Source of the DNA: Propionicimonas paludicola
Lineage (GTDB): Bacteria; Actinomycetota; Actinomycetes; Propionibacteriales; Propionibacteriaceae
Direction: 5' to 3'
DNA: 64,000 bases
NCBI RefSeq assembly: GCF_002563675.1
Contig: NZ_PDJC01000001.1
Location: forward strand, 2,480,001 to 2,544,000
Under the pieces are notes generated by a model. That model was not told the DNA's origin. It saw only the letters and a list, made by a program, of their open reading frames with translations, and did not search any database. The position numbers and the translations under genes were made by a program. Below are positions 16,635 through 25,263 of the stretch, piece by piece; the first letter of the stretch is position 1, and every line of letters starts with the position of its first letter.

Positions 16635-17897
16635 GTGGCTTTCGAAATCAATGGTGTGCAGGCGATCGAGATCCTCGACTCCCGCGGACGTCCCACCCTC
16701 AACGTGACGGTCAGCCTGGCCGACGGCACGGTGGCCGAGGCCGGAGTCCCGTCCGGGGCGTCCACCGGAACCCGAGAGGCCGTCGAGCTTCGCGACGGCG
16801 ACCCGTCCCGCTTCGGTGGGTCCGGGGTCAGCAAGGCCGTCGGGAACGTGAACGGCGAACTGAACACCGCACTGTCCGGGCTCAGCTGGACCAGCCTGGC
16901 CGAGGTCGATCGAGCGATGTGCGACCTGGACGGCACCCCGAACAAGGCCCGGCTCGGCGCGAACGCCCTGATCGGCACCTCGATGGCGCTGGCCCGGGCG
17001 CTGGCCGCGTCCGCCGGCCGTCCGATGTACGAATGGCTGCCCGGGATCAGCGAGGCCCGGCTGCCGGTGCCCTGCTTCAACGTGCTCAACGGCGGCGCCC
17101 ACGCGCCCAACCCGCTCGACTTCCAGGAGTTCATGGTCTGCCCGCTGGGGGCTACCTCGATGCGGGAGGCCATCCGGGCTGGCGCCGAGGTGTACCAGGC
17201 GCTGCGCAAGCGCCTGGTGGCCGGCGGACACGCCACCGGCCTGGGCGATGAAGGCGGCTTCGCCCCCAACCTGGCCGAGCCCGAAGAGGTGCTCGAGCTG
17301 ATCGTGGCCTCGATCAACGATGCCGGCTACCCCAGCGGCACGGCCGGCATCGGGATCGCCCTCGACCCGGCCGCTTCGGAGTTCTGGACCGCCGACGGCT
17401 ACAAGGTCAACGGCACGCTGCTGAGCAGCGCCGACATGATCGCCCGCTACGCCGAGATGGTCACCCGCTTCCCGATCTGGAGCATCGAGGACGGTCTGGG
17501 TGAGCAGGATCCGGACGGCTGGAAGCAGCTCACCGCGACCCTGGGCGAGCGGATCCAGTTGGTCGGCGACGACAACTTCTGCACCAACCCGGCCATCATC
17601 ACCGCGGCCATCGCGGACGGCATCGCCAACGCAGCTCTGATCAAGGTCAACCAGATCGGCACCGTCACCGAGACCGTGGAAGCCATGCGGATCTGCCATG
17701 AAGCCGGCTATGGCCAGATGGTCTCGCACCGTTCCGGCGAGACCCCGGACACCTTCATCGCCGACCTGGCGGTGGCCACCGGCTGCGGCCAGATCAAGAC
17801 CGGCGCCCCGGCCCGCGGCGAGCGGATCGCCAAGTACAACCGGCTGGTCCAGATCGAGGCCGCGCGCCCGTCCCTGAGCTACGGACTGGCCGGCTAG
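16635..17897 (+). CDS. eno: Enolase (phosphopyruvate hydratase)
   Basis: A 420-residue enolase that dehydrates 2-phosphoglycerate to phosphoenolpyruvate in glycolysis. Conserved blocks are all present: the SGASTG mobile loop (near 40), NGGAHAPNPLDFQEF, GDEGGFAPN, the metal ligands in ALDPAASEF, SIEDGLGEQD and GDDNF, the catalytic Lys in LIKVNQIG, the SHRSGET loop and IKTGAPARGER. The GTG start follows AAAGGGG. It is not next to mazG or ftsB/divIC-type genes, where the actinobacterial housekeeping eno usually lies. It might be a second copy or simply a rearranged locus. Confidence 0.95.
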   Translation: MAFEINGVQAIEILDSRGRPTLNVTVSLADGTVAEAGVPSGASTGTREAVELRDGDPSRFGGSGVSKAVGNVNGELNTALSGLSWTSLAEVDRAMCDLDGTPNKARLGANALIGTSMALARALAASAGRPMYEWLPGISEARLPVPCFNVLNGGAHAPNPLDFQEFMVCPLGATSMREAIRAGAEVYQALRKRLVAGGHATGLGDEGGFAPNLAEPEEVLELIVASINDAGYPSGTAGIGIALDPAASEFWTADGYKVNGTLLSSADMIARYAEMVTRFPIWSIEDGLGEQDPDGWKQLTATLGERIQLVGDDNFCTNPAIITAAIADGIANAALIKVNQIGTVTETVEAMRICHEAGYGQMVSHRSGETPDTFIADLAVATGCGQIKTGAPARGERIAKYNRLVQIEAARPSLSYGLAG

Positions 17898-17911
17898 CCC
17901 TCCCGTCCTGG

Positions 17912-17937
17912 GCCCCACGGAGTCACCTTCGTGGGGC
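17912..17937 (+). terminator. Hairpin downstream of enolase
   Basis: GCCCCACG (17912-17919) and CGTGGGGC (17930-17937) form an 8-bp stem with a 10-base loop 14 bases after the enolase stop. It lacks a clear T-run. The rest of 17938-18080 shows no gene or recognisable site. Confidence 0.55.
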
Positions 17938-18083
17938 GCCGACGCCTGGGCTGCGCCGCGTCTGCGCAAACCGGACCGAGGAGCATCGAGTCGCCCCCAT
18001 TCGAGGCACCCAGCGGACGAAAAGTGGACGTCACCCGGGCGGGGACGCAAAGTCCCTAGTAGACGCCGATCCGACGATCCAAT

Positions 18084-18201
18084 TGTGAGCGCTCATGTGA
18101 GCCATGGCGGGACCGCTCTCAGTCGTGCCCACTAGGCGCGGTAACGAGTTCATAACGGATTGTCACAGCTGATTGTTAGGGCTCACATGTGAGCCCTAAC
18201 A
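18084..18201 (+). promoter_or_regulatory. Promoter region with two LacI-type operators
   Basis: TGAGCGCTCA (18086-18095), inside TTGTGAGCGCTCA, is the central LacI/GalR-type palindrome. A second site at 18174-18201 is a perfect 28-bp palindrome with half-site TGTTAGGGCTCACA. The two centres are 97 bases apart, suitable for a DNA loop. TTGTCA near 18160 could be a -35 box with its -10 region inside the second palindrome, so repressor binding would block initiation of the sugar importer operon, whose own LacI regulator is encoded at its end. Confidence 0.75.
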
Positions 18202-18278
18202 TTTCGCTACGGCCACGGGCGGCCGTTCCTCGCGGTGGTTCCTGCATCACCGCGAGTTGCGAACAAGGAGGTTCAAAA

Positions 18279-19283
18279 ATGAAGAAGACCGTTGGTCTCT
18301 TCGCAGCCGCTGCGCTGGTCATGGCGCTTTCGGCTTGCAGCGGCGGGGCTACCCCCGCGGCTACCGGTGGTGCCGCTGGCGGCGGTGCCGCGAACAAGCC
18401 GCTGGACAAGATCGTCGTCGGCTTTGCACAGGTGGGTGCCGAGAGTGGCTGGCGCACCGCCAACACCAAGGACATCCAGGAATCCTTCAAGGCGGCCGGG
18501 ATCGACCTGAAGTTCTCCGATGCTCAGCAGAAGCAGGAGAACCAGATCAGCGCCATCCGTTCCTACATCCAGCAGGGTGTGGACTACATCGCGTTCTCCC
18601 CGGTCGTCCAGACCGGTTGGGACGCCGTCCTGAACGAGGCCAAGGCCGCGAAGATCCCGGTCATCCTGACCGACCGCGCGGTCGACTCCAAGGACACCTC
18701 GCTCTACGCCACCTTCCTGGGCTCGGACTTCGTGCTTGAGGGCAAGAAGGCCGGCGAGTGGGTTGCCAACGAGTACAAGAGCGCCTCGGCTCCGGTGAAC
18801 ATCGTCCAGCTCGAAGGCACCACGGGTTCCGCCCCGGCCATCGACCGGGCCAAGGGCTTCGCCGACGCCATCGCTTCGAACACCAACCTCAAGGTTGTGG
18901 CCAGCCAGACCGGTGACTTCACTCGCGCCGGCGGCAAGCAGGTCATGGAGGCCTTCCTGAAGTCGCAGCCGAAGATCGATCTGGTCTTCGCGCAGAACGA
19001 CGACATGGGTCTGGGTGCCATCGAGGCCATCGAGGCAGCCGGAAAGGTTCCGGGCAAGGACATCAAGATCGTCACCGTTGACGCGGTCAAGGACGGCATG
19101 CAGGCTCTGGCTGACGGCAAGATCAACTTCATCGTCGAGTGCTCCCCGCTCCTCGGCAAGCAGCTGATCGACATCGTCAAGAAGCTGAACGCCGGCCAGC
19201 CGGTCGAGAAGCGGATCGTCACCGAAGAGACCACCTTCACCCAGGACCAGGCCAAGACGGCTCTGCCCACCCGCAAGTACTGA
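18279..19283 (+). CDS. ytfQ: Galactofuranose-type sugar ABC transporter substrate-binding lipoprotein
   Basis: A 334-residue periplasmic-binding-protein type I family member. It has a lipoprotein signal with LSAC (Cys 20), then VGFAQVGAESGWRTANTKDIQ, FSDAQQKQENQISAIRSYIQQGVD, FSPVVQTGWDAVLNEAK, ILTDRAVD and SQTGDFTRAGGKQVMEAF. These blocks run closely parallel to E. coli YtfQ, the galactofuranose-binding protein. In the cell it would capture the sugar outside the membrane and deliver it to the permeases. AAGGAGG precedes the ATG. It is the first gene of a five-gene operon, about 80 bases after the palindromic operator. Confidence 0.88.
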   Translation: MKKTVGLFAAAALVMALSACSGGATPAATGGAAGGGAANKPLDKIVVGFAQVGAESGWRTANTKDIQESFKAAGIDLKFSDAQQKQENQISAIRSYIQQGVDYIAFSPVVQTGWDAVLNEAKAAKIPVILTDRAVDSKDTSLYATFLGSDFVLEGKKAGEWVANEYKSASAPVNIVQLEGTTGSAPAIDRAKGFADAIASNTNLKVVASQTGDFTRAGGKQVMEAFLKSQPKIDLVFAQNDDMGLGAIEAIEAAGKVPGKDIKIVTVDAVKDGMQALADGKINFIVECSPLLGKQLIDIVKKLNAGQPVEKRIVTEETTFTQDQAKTALPTRKY

Positions 19284-19388
19284 GCGATAGCCCAGTAGTT
19301 TCACCCGCCCCGGGGTGGGTGTGTGGTAACCCCACGCACCCACCCCGGGTGCACCCCATCAATGGTTCTGCCGACGAGATGAGCAACG

Positions 19389-20984
19389 ATGCCTGACAGC
19401 GCGAACCCGCTAGCCCCAACCGAAGCGGTGACGACAGCGCCCGTGGTCGAGATGACCGACATTTCGATCACCTTCCCCGGAGTCAAGGCCCTGGACGGGG
19501 TCGACTTCCGGATGTTCCCCGGCGAAGTCCACTCGCTGATGGGTGAGAACGGGGCCGGAAAGTCCACCCTGATCAAGGCCCTGACCGGCGTCTACAGCAT
19601 CGACTCCGGCGAGATTCGGCTCGGCGGCGAGTCGGTCGTCTTCATCAACCCGGCCCAGGCTCAGGCCGCCGGGATCAGCACGGTGTACCAGGAGGTGAAC
19701 CTGCTGGGGAACCTGACGGTCGCCGAGAACGTCATGCTCGGCCGCGAGCCGCGCCGACTCGGTGGCATCGACTGGCGAGCCATGCGGCGTCGCGCGAAGG
19801 ACGTCCTGGAAGGCCTGCACCTCCATATCGACCCGAACTCCCTACTCAACTCACATTCCCTCGCCGTCCAGCAACTGGTCGCCATCGCCCGAGCCATCGA
19901 CATTCAGGCGAAAGTGCTGATCCTGGACGAGCCCACCTCGAGCCTGGACACCGAAGAAGTCGCCGAGCTGTTCCGGGTGATACGCTCCTTGAAGGAGCGC
20001 GGTGTGGCGATCCTGTTCGTCAGCCACTTCCTGGATCAGGTCTACGAGATCAGCGACCGGCTCACCGTGCTGCGCAATGGCCAACTGGTCGGTGAGTACC
20101 TGACTCCCGAACTGCTGCGGATCGACCTGGTCCAGGCGATGATCGGCAAGGAACTGACCGCCCTGGAGGATCTGGGCAGCCGCGTCCATTCCACCGAGAA
20201 GGACGACGAGCCCGACGCGAAGGCGGTCACCTTCCTGTCCGCCAAGGGCGTGACCCGCAAGGGCTCGATCGCCCCCATCGACATCCAGATCGATGCCGGC
20301 GAGGTGGTCGGCCTGGCCGGCCTGCTCGGGTCCGGACGCACCGAGCTGGCCCGACTGATCGGCGGCGTCGACCGCGTCGACGGCGGCCAGCTCAAGGTGA
20401 ACGGCAAGGTGCTGAAGCTGCGCACCCCGCGGCAGGCCATCAAGCATCAGATCGCCTACTCCTCGGAGAACCGCCGCGCCGAAGGCATCGTCGACGACCT
20501 CTCGGTCCGCGACAACATCATCTTGGCCCTGCAGGCCGACCGGGGCTGGTTCCGTCCGATCCCCCGCAAGCGGCAGGACGAGCTGGCCGCCAGCTACATC
20601 GAGGCATTGAACATCAAGACCCCGAATGCGGACGCCCTGGTCCGCAACCTCTCCGGCGGAAACCAGCAGAAGGTACTGCTGGCCCGGTGGCTGGCCATCG
20701 CCCCCCGGCTGCTGATCCTGGACGAGCCCACCCGCGGCATCGACGTCGGGGCCAAGGCCGAGATCCAGAAGCTGGTCTACTCGCTGGCCGAGAACGGCCT
20801 GAGTGTGTTGTTCATCTCGGCCGAGCTCGAAGAAGTGCTCCGGCTGAGCAACCGGATCGTGGTGCTCCGCGACCGGCGCAAGGTGGCCGACCTGGTCAAC
20901 GACGGGCTGAGCGTGGACGACCTGCTGGCCGTCATCGCCGAAGGCGCGGCCGAAACCGAGATCAAGACTGGAGCAGCATCGTGA
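19389..20984 (+). CDS. ytfR: Sugar ABC transporter ATP-binding protein with two nucleotide-binding domains
   Basis: A 531-residue duplicated ATPase of the RbsA/MglA/YtfR class. The first half has GENGAGKST (about 52-60), signature-region SLAVQQLVAIARA and Walker B LILDEPTSSLD. The second half has GLAGLLGSGRTEL in place of a standard Walker A, signature LSGGNQQKVLLARWLA and LILDEPTRGIDVG. Degenerate ATP binding in the second domain is usual in this class. It powers uptake through the two permeases encoded next. Its stop overlaps the first permease start (GTGA). Confidence 0.93.
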   Translation: MPDSANPLAPTEAVTTAPVVEMTDISITFPGVKALDGVDFRMFPGEVHSLMGENGAGKSTLIKALTGVYSIDSGEIRLGGESVVFINPAQAQAAGISTVYQEVNLLGNLTVAENVMLGREPRRLGGIDWRAMRRRAKDVLEGLHLHIDPNSLLNSHSLAVQQLVAIARAIDIQAKVLILDEPTSSLDTEEVAELFRVIRSLKERGVAILFVSHFLDQVYEISDRLTVLRNGQLVGEYLTPELLRIDLVQAMIGKELTALEDLGSRVHSTEKDDEPDAKAVTFLSAKGVTRKGSIAPIDIQIDAGEVVGLAGLLGSGRTELARLIGGVDRVDGGQLKVNGKVLKLRTPRQAIKHQIAYSSENRRAEGIVDDLSVRDNIILALQADRGWFRPIPRKRQDELAASYIEALNIKTPNADALVRNLSGGNQQKVLLARWLAIAPRLLILDEPTRGIDVGAKAEIQKLVYSLAENGLSVLFISAELEEVLRLSNRIVVLRDRRKVADLVNDGLSVDDLLAVIAEGAAETEIKTGAAS

Positions 20985-22045
20985 AGGACGTCTTCTTCAA
21001 AGTCATCGGCCACCGGCTGTTCTGGCCGCTGGTGATGCTGGTAGCACTGGTCGCGGTGAATGTGATCCGGGTGCCCGGCTTCCTCTCGATCACCATCAAC
21101 GCCGACGGCAACCTGTTCGGCTCGCTGATCGACATCCTGCGCAACGGGGCTCCCACGCTGATCATCGCGGTCGGCATGACCCTGGTGATCGCCACCCGCG
21201 GCATCGACTTGTCGGTGGGCAGCCTGTGCGCCATCTCCGGCGCCATGGCCTGCTCGATCATCCTGACCTCCTCCGACCCGCACAGTGTGGGCACGGTCAC
21301 CGTGGCCGTCCTGGTCGCCCTGGCCCTGGCCCTGGTGCTCGGCCTGTGGAACGGCATGCTGGTCTCGGTGCTCGGCATCCAGCCCATCATCGCCACGCTG
21401 ATCCTGATGACCGCCGGCCGCGGCATCGCCATGCTGATCACCGAGGGCCAGATCCTGACTGTCCAGAGCACCCCGTTCAAGTTCCTGGGCTCGGGCTTCA
21501 TCTACGGCGTCCCGGTGGCCACCGTGGTGGCGGCCGTGGTGCTGGCCTTGGTGGCTCTGCTGACCAGGCGGACGGCACTGGGCATGCTGATCGAGTCGGT
21601 CGGCATCAACCCCGAAGCCAGCCGGCAGGCCGGCGTCCGGGCGCGCGGGCTGCTGTTCCTGGTCTACGGGCTGTGCGCCCTGCTGGCTGCCGTGGCCGGC
21701 ATCATCCTCACCTCGAACCAGACCGCGGCGGACGCCAACAACACCGGCCTGTTCATCGAGCTGGACGCCATCTTGGCCGTGGTCATCGGCGGCACCTCGC
21801 TCAACGGCGGACGCTACTCGCTGACCGGCACCCTGGTCGGTGCCCTGGTGATCCAGACCCTGATCACCACCGTGTACACCGTGGGCATCCCGCCGATCGC
21901 CACCATGGTGTTCAAGGCGGCTGTGGTGGTCGTGGTCACCCTGCTCCAGTCGCCGACCACGAATGCGGCGCTGGAACGCTGGCGATCCAGACCCAAGTCT
22001 GTGAAGCCCGCATCCCGTCCGAGCGAGCCGGCGGTGGTCCGATGA
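20981..22045 (+). CDS. ytfT: Sugar ABC transporter permease (YtfT-like)
   Basis: A 354-residue membrane protein with about eight to ten hydrophobic segments. It has IIAVGMTLVIATRGIDLSVGSLCAISGAMA early in the domain and VVIGGTSLNGGRYSLTGTLVGALVIQ later, both hallmarks of RbsC/YtfT-type permeases. It forms a heterodimer with the following permease. GTG 20981 overlaps the ATPase stop, and its own stop overlaps the next start (ATGA). Confidence 0.92.
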   Translation: MKDVFFKVIGHRLFWPLVMLVALVAVNVIRVPGFLSITINADGNLFGSLIDILRNGAPTLIIAVGMTLVIATRGIDLSVGSLCAISGAMACSIILTSSDPHSVGTVTVAVLVALALALVLGLWNGMLVSVLGIQPIIATLILMTAGRGIAMLITEGQILTVQSTPFKFLGSGFIYGVPVATVVAAVVLALVALLTRRTALGMLIESVGINPEASRQAGVRARGLLFLVYGLCALLAAVAGIILTSNQTAADANNTGLFIELDAILAVVIGGTSLNGGRYSLTGTLVGALVIQTLITTVYTVGIPPIATMVFKAAVVVVVTLLQSPTTNAALERWRSRPKSVKPASRPSEPAVVR

Positions 22046-23052
22046 CAACTCTCGAAGCCCCCAAGAGCGGCGTCGCCCGCCTGCTGGAGCGCGCCCGCGA
22101 TGCCTTCACCAGCCCGAAGTCCGGGCCGGTGCTGGTCACCGCCGTGCTGTTCATCGTGATGTTCGTGGCCGGTGGCGTCCGCTACAACGGATTCTTCTCG
22201 GCCACCACGATCCTGAACCTGCTGGTCAGCTACTCCTACCTGCTGGTGCTGGCCATCGGGATGAGCTTCGTGATCATCTCCGGCGGCATCGACTTGTCGG
22301 TCGGCGCCGTGCTGGCGCTATCCACGATCATCGCCGCCAAGGGGCTGCAGATCGGGATGCCCCCGGCCGTGGTGATCGTGCTGATCCTGGTCTGCACCTC
22401 CGTGCTCGGCCTGCTGGTCGGGCTCATGATCAACGTGTTCCAGATCCAGCCGTTCATCGCGACTCTGGCCGCTATGTTCCTGGCTCGCGGCTTGTGCTAC
22501 ATCATCGCCAAGGAGTCGATCGCCATCACCGATCCGTTCTTCACCTCGATGGCTCAGCCGATCATCCTCGGCCCGCGGCTGTCGATCACGGCCAGCGTGA
22601 TCATCGCGCTGGTAGTGCTGGTGATCGCGGTCTGGGTGTTGCAGTACACCCGGTTCGGACGCACCACCTACGCCATCGGCGGCGGCGAGCAGTCCGGCAC
22701 CCTGATGGGCCTGCCGATCGCCCGAACCAAGGTGTTGGTCTACGTGATCAGCGGCTTCTGCTCGGGCCTGGCCGGCTTGCTCTACTCCTTCTACACGCTG
22801 TCCGGCTATGCGCTGACCGGTGTGGGCGGGGAGCTGGATGCGATCTCCGCAGTCGTCATCGGTGGCACCCTGCTGACCGGCGGCTACGGCTTCGTCCTCG
22901 GCTCAGCACTGGGTGTGCTGGTACTCGGCCTGATTCAGACGATGATCACCTTCGAAGGCACGCTGAGCTCTTGGTGGACCAAGATCTTCATCGGCGCGCT
23001 GCTGCTGGTGTTCATTGTGCTGCAGAAGGTACTCACCTCTAGACGGGCTTGA
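22042..23052 (+). CDS. yjfF: Sugar ABC transporter permease (YjfF-like)
   Basis: A 336-residue permease paralogous to the preceding one: AIGMSFVIISGGIDLSVGAVLALSTIIAA, QPFIATLAAMFLARGLCYIIAKESI and ISAVVIGGTLLTGGYGFVLGSALGVLVLG. ARGLCY and the AKESIAI stretch resemble E. coli YjfF. It completes the four-component importer. A TTG at 23049 overlaps its stop but is not the preferred start of the regulator that follows. Confidence 0.92.
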   Translation: MTTLEAPKSGVARLLERARDAFTSPKSGPVLVTAVLFIVMFVAGGVRYNGFFSATTILNLLVSYSYLLVLAIGMSFVIISGGIDLSVGAVLALSTIIAAKGLQIGMPPAVVIVLILVCTSVLGLLVGLMINVFQIQPFIATLAAMFLARGLCYIIAKESIAITDPFFTSMAQPIILGPRLSITASVIIALVVLVIAVWVLQYTRFGRTTYAIGGGEQSGTLMGLPIARTKVLVYVISGFCSGLAGLLYSFYTLSGYALTGVGGELDAISAVVIGGTLLTGGYGFVLGSALGVLVLGLIQTMITFEGTLSSWWTKIFIGALLLVFIVLQKVLTSRRA

Positions 23053-23126
23053 GTGGTCCGGTGTCGGTAGCATCTGGCCCCGGGAGGACCGTTGGAGTCC
23101 GCAAACCCGGGACAGCAGGTACGGCG

Positions 23127-24140
23127 GTGACGACCGAGGAAGAACGCACCAAGGCGGCGACGATCTTTGACGTGGCCCGCCTGGCTGGAGTGTCCCACCA
23201 GACGGTCTCGCGCGTGCTCAACGAGCTACCGAACGTCCGTCCGGCCACCAGGGAGCGGGTCCAGCGCGCGATCCAACAGCTGCGCTACATCCCGTCCCCC
23301 GCGGCCCGGGCTCTGGTCACCCGTCGTTCCCGGACGATCGGGCTGATCACCACCGGACTGCCCGAGTACGGCCCGTCCACCACGGCGGTCTACTTCAATG
23401 AGGCCGCCCGGGACGAGCGCTACGCGGTGATCATGGCCAGCCTGCTGCAGTCCGACGCCACTGCCCTGCGGCAGGCCGCCGAAACCCTGGTCCGGCAGAA
23501 CGTCGAAGCCATCGTGCTGATCACCTCGAATGGGGCCGCGCTGGGCCTGCTGCAGAGCATGGACCTGGGCGTCCCCTTCCTGGGCGTGGTCTCCCAGGGC
23601 AACGACCTGCACCGGGTCTCGCTGGATCAGTACGCCGGCGCCAAGCGGGCCGTGCGGCACCTGATCGAACTCGGCCACACCAAGATCCGGCACGTGTCCG
23701 GCCCCATCGAGTCGATGGACGCCCTGGAACGGGCCCGCGGCTGGCGCGATCTGCTGGCCGAGAACGATCTGGTCGCCCACGATCCGATCGTCGGTGACTG
23801 GTCGGCGGCCAGCGGGTACGCGGCCGGACGACGGCTGCTCGAGGACGACTTCACCGCGGTCTTCTGCGGCAACGACCAGATGGCACTCGGCCTGATCCAC
23901 GCCCTCACCGAAGCCGGCCGGGACGTGCCGGGCGCGGTCAGCGTGATCGGCTTCGACAACATCCCCGAGGCTGCCCACTTCTCACCGCCGCTGACCACCA
24001 TGCATCAGGACTTCGCCCAACTCGGCCGCGACGCCATGGAAGTGATGCTGGCAGTGCTGACCGACGAGGCGGCTCCCAACCCGCTGCTGCGGGTGCCCCA
24101 GCTGGTGTTGCGGGCCAGCACGGCGCCACCACCGGCCTGA
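23127..24140 (+). CDS. LacI-family transcriptional regulator
   Basis: A 337-residue repressor. The N-terminal helix-turn-helix is ATIFDVARLAGVSHQTVSRVLNELPNVRPATRERVQRAIQQL, followed by the hinge helix region YIPSPAARALVTRRSRTIGLI and a periplasmic-binding-like effector domain ending in VSVIGFDNIPEAAHFSPPLTTMHQDF. It is the last gene of the importer operon and very likely binds the palindromes upstream of ytfQ, with the imported sugar or a derivative as inducer. GTG 23127 is preferred: it stands 8 bases after AGCAGG and just before the conserved fold. The frame is open back to a TTG at 23049. Confidence 0.92.
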   Translation: MTTEEERTKAATIFDVARLAGVSHQTVSRVLNELPNVRPATRERVQRAIQQLRYIPSPAARALVTRRSRTIGLITTGLPEYGPSTTAVYFNEAARDERYAVIMASLLQSDATALRQAAETLVRQNVEAIVLITSNGAALGLLQSMDLGVPFLGVVSQGNDLHRVSLDQYAGAKRAVRHLIELGHTKIRHVSGPIESMDALERARGWRDLLAENDLVAHDPIVGDWSAASGYAAGRRLLEDDFTAVFCGNDQMALGLIHALTEAGRDVPGAVSVIGFDNIPEAAHFSPPLTTMHQDFAQLGRDAMEVMLAVLTDEAAPNPLLRVPQLVLRASTAPPPA

Positions 24141-24179
24141 CGGGAGGACCCGGCGGACGAGCGTTCGGGGCTGGAGATG

Positions 24180-24217
24180 GCTGGTGGGCCGGAAGCGAAG
24201 CCGACCGACCCACCAGC
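24180..24217. terminator. Inverted repeat between convergent lacI and pfkB-type genes
   Basis: GCTGGTGGG (24180-24188) pairs with CCCACCAGC (24209-24217). It lies 40 bases after the lacI stop and about 70 bases before the end of the convergent kinase gene. It is a probable shared terminator, although a T-run is absent. Confidence 0.5.
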
Positions 24218-24286
24218 GAGGACCAGGCATCGGAAGGATCGGCGAACCCTGTTCCGAGCGATCTCAGATCCAGTTTGCCGCAGCGT

Positions 24287-25249
24287 TCAAGCGCCCACCC
24301 TGGCAGTCTCGATGGCCTGGTGATGAAGCTGCACCCGGGCCGGGTCGGCCGCTCCCGGCCGGAACTGCTCGATGGCCGCCGAGGAGGTGGCCATTCCCCA
24401 GCCGACCGCCTCGGCGAACCGGACGCCCTGCTCGAGCCGGGCCACCAGCCCACCCAGGAAGGCATCGCCGGCCCCGATCGGGTTGCGGACCTCGACGACC
24501 AGCCCGGTCAGCGTGCCGGAGCCGTCCGGGCCGGACCAGGCCAGCCCCGCCGATCCGGCCGTGACCACCACCCAGCGCACCCCGAGGGCTCGCAGGCCGT
24601 CCGCGGCGGCAGCTGCACGGTCCAGGGCATCGGCGTCGACGCTGGTCGGCTCGGGCGCGATCTGCCCGCTGAGGATCGACTCGGCCTCGGCCAGGTTCGG
24701 ACTGATCAGCTCCGGCTTCACCAGCCCGGCCAGGGCCGCCGACAGCCAGCCCGGGCCGGTGTCCAGAGCCAGTCGGCCGCCGACTTCGGCCACTCGCGCA
24801 GCAAGGGACGTCACCGCGCTCAGCCCCACCCCGGGCGGGAAGCTGCCGCTGCAGACCACCCACTCCTCGGGCTCCAGCCGGGTCAACGACTCGGTCAGGA
24901 AGTCGGTCCAGGCGTCCGCGCTCACCTCGGCTCCGGTGCCGTTCAGCACGCTCACCCGTCCGGAGTCCTCCAGGAGAATGATCGACTCGCGCACCGTCCC
25001 CGGAACCAGGGTGGCGCCGATCCGCAGCCCCTCCTCGACAGCAGTGGCCAGGTACCAGCCGCTGCCCTGCTCGGGCAGCAGCACCCGGACGTCCGCCTGG
25101 ACGCCGTTGGCCCGCGCACCGCGCGCGGCCGAGACCGACTTGCCGGCCGGATGGGCCTGGTTCTGCCGAACCCGATCGACTCGGCCGGGCACCAGCTCGT
25201 CCAGCAGCACCAGTCGGTCGATGGTGGGGTTGGGACAGATCGCTCGCAT
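24287..25249 (-). CDS. PfkB-family sugar (phosphate) kinase, 1-phosphofructokinase-like
   Basis: A 320-residue ribokinase-fold kinase. The start CPNPTIDRLVLLDELVPGRVDRV matches the 1-phosphofructokinase/tagatose-6-phosphate kinase branch. The C-terminal NPIGAGDAFLGGL supplies the anion hole and catalytic Asp. The usual GGKG near residue 40 is changed to AGKS, which could alter the substrate. ATG 25249 is preceded by GAGGAGG. It lies convergent to the galactofuranose-type operon and starts immediately upstream of nothing else on its strand except the PAS gene ending 14 bases before it, so the two may be cotranscribed. Confidence 0.85.
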   Translation of the reverse strand: MRAICPNPTIDRLVLLDELVPGRVDRVRQNQAHPAGKSVSAARGARANGVQADVRVLLPEQGSGWYLATAVEEGLRIGATLVPGTVRESIILLEDSGRVSVLNGTGAEVSADAWTDFLTESLTRLEPEEWVVCSGSFPPGVGLSAVTSLAARVAEVGGRLALDTGPGWLSAALAGLVKPELISPNLAEAESILSGQIAPEPTSVDADALDRAAAAADGLRALGVRWVVVTAGSAGLAWSGPDGSGTLTGLVVEVRNPIGAGDAFLGGLVARLEQGVRFAEAVGWGMATSSAAIEQFRPGAADPARVQLHHQAIETARVGA

Positions 25250-25263
25250 CGCGCCTCCTCGGC

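Noticed and set aside
20777-22048. 423-codon minus-strand open frame
   Set aside because: Antisense to the YtfT-like permease; composition is a mirror of the real gene.
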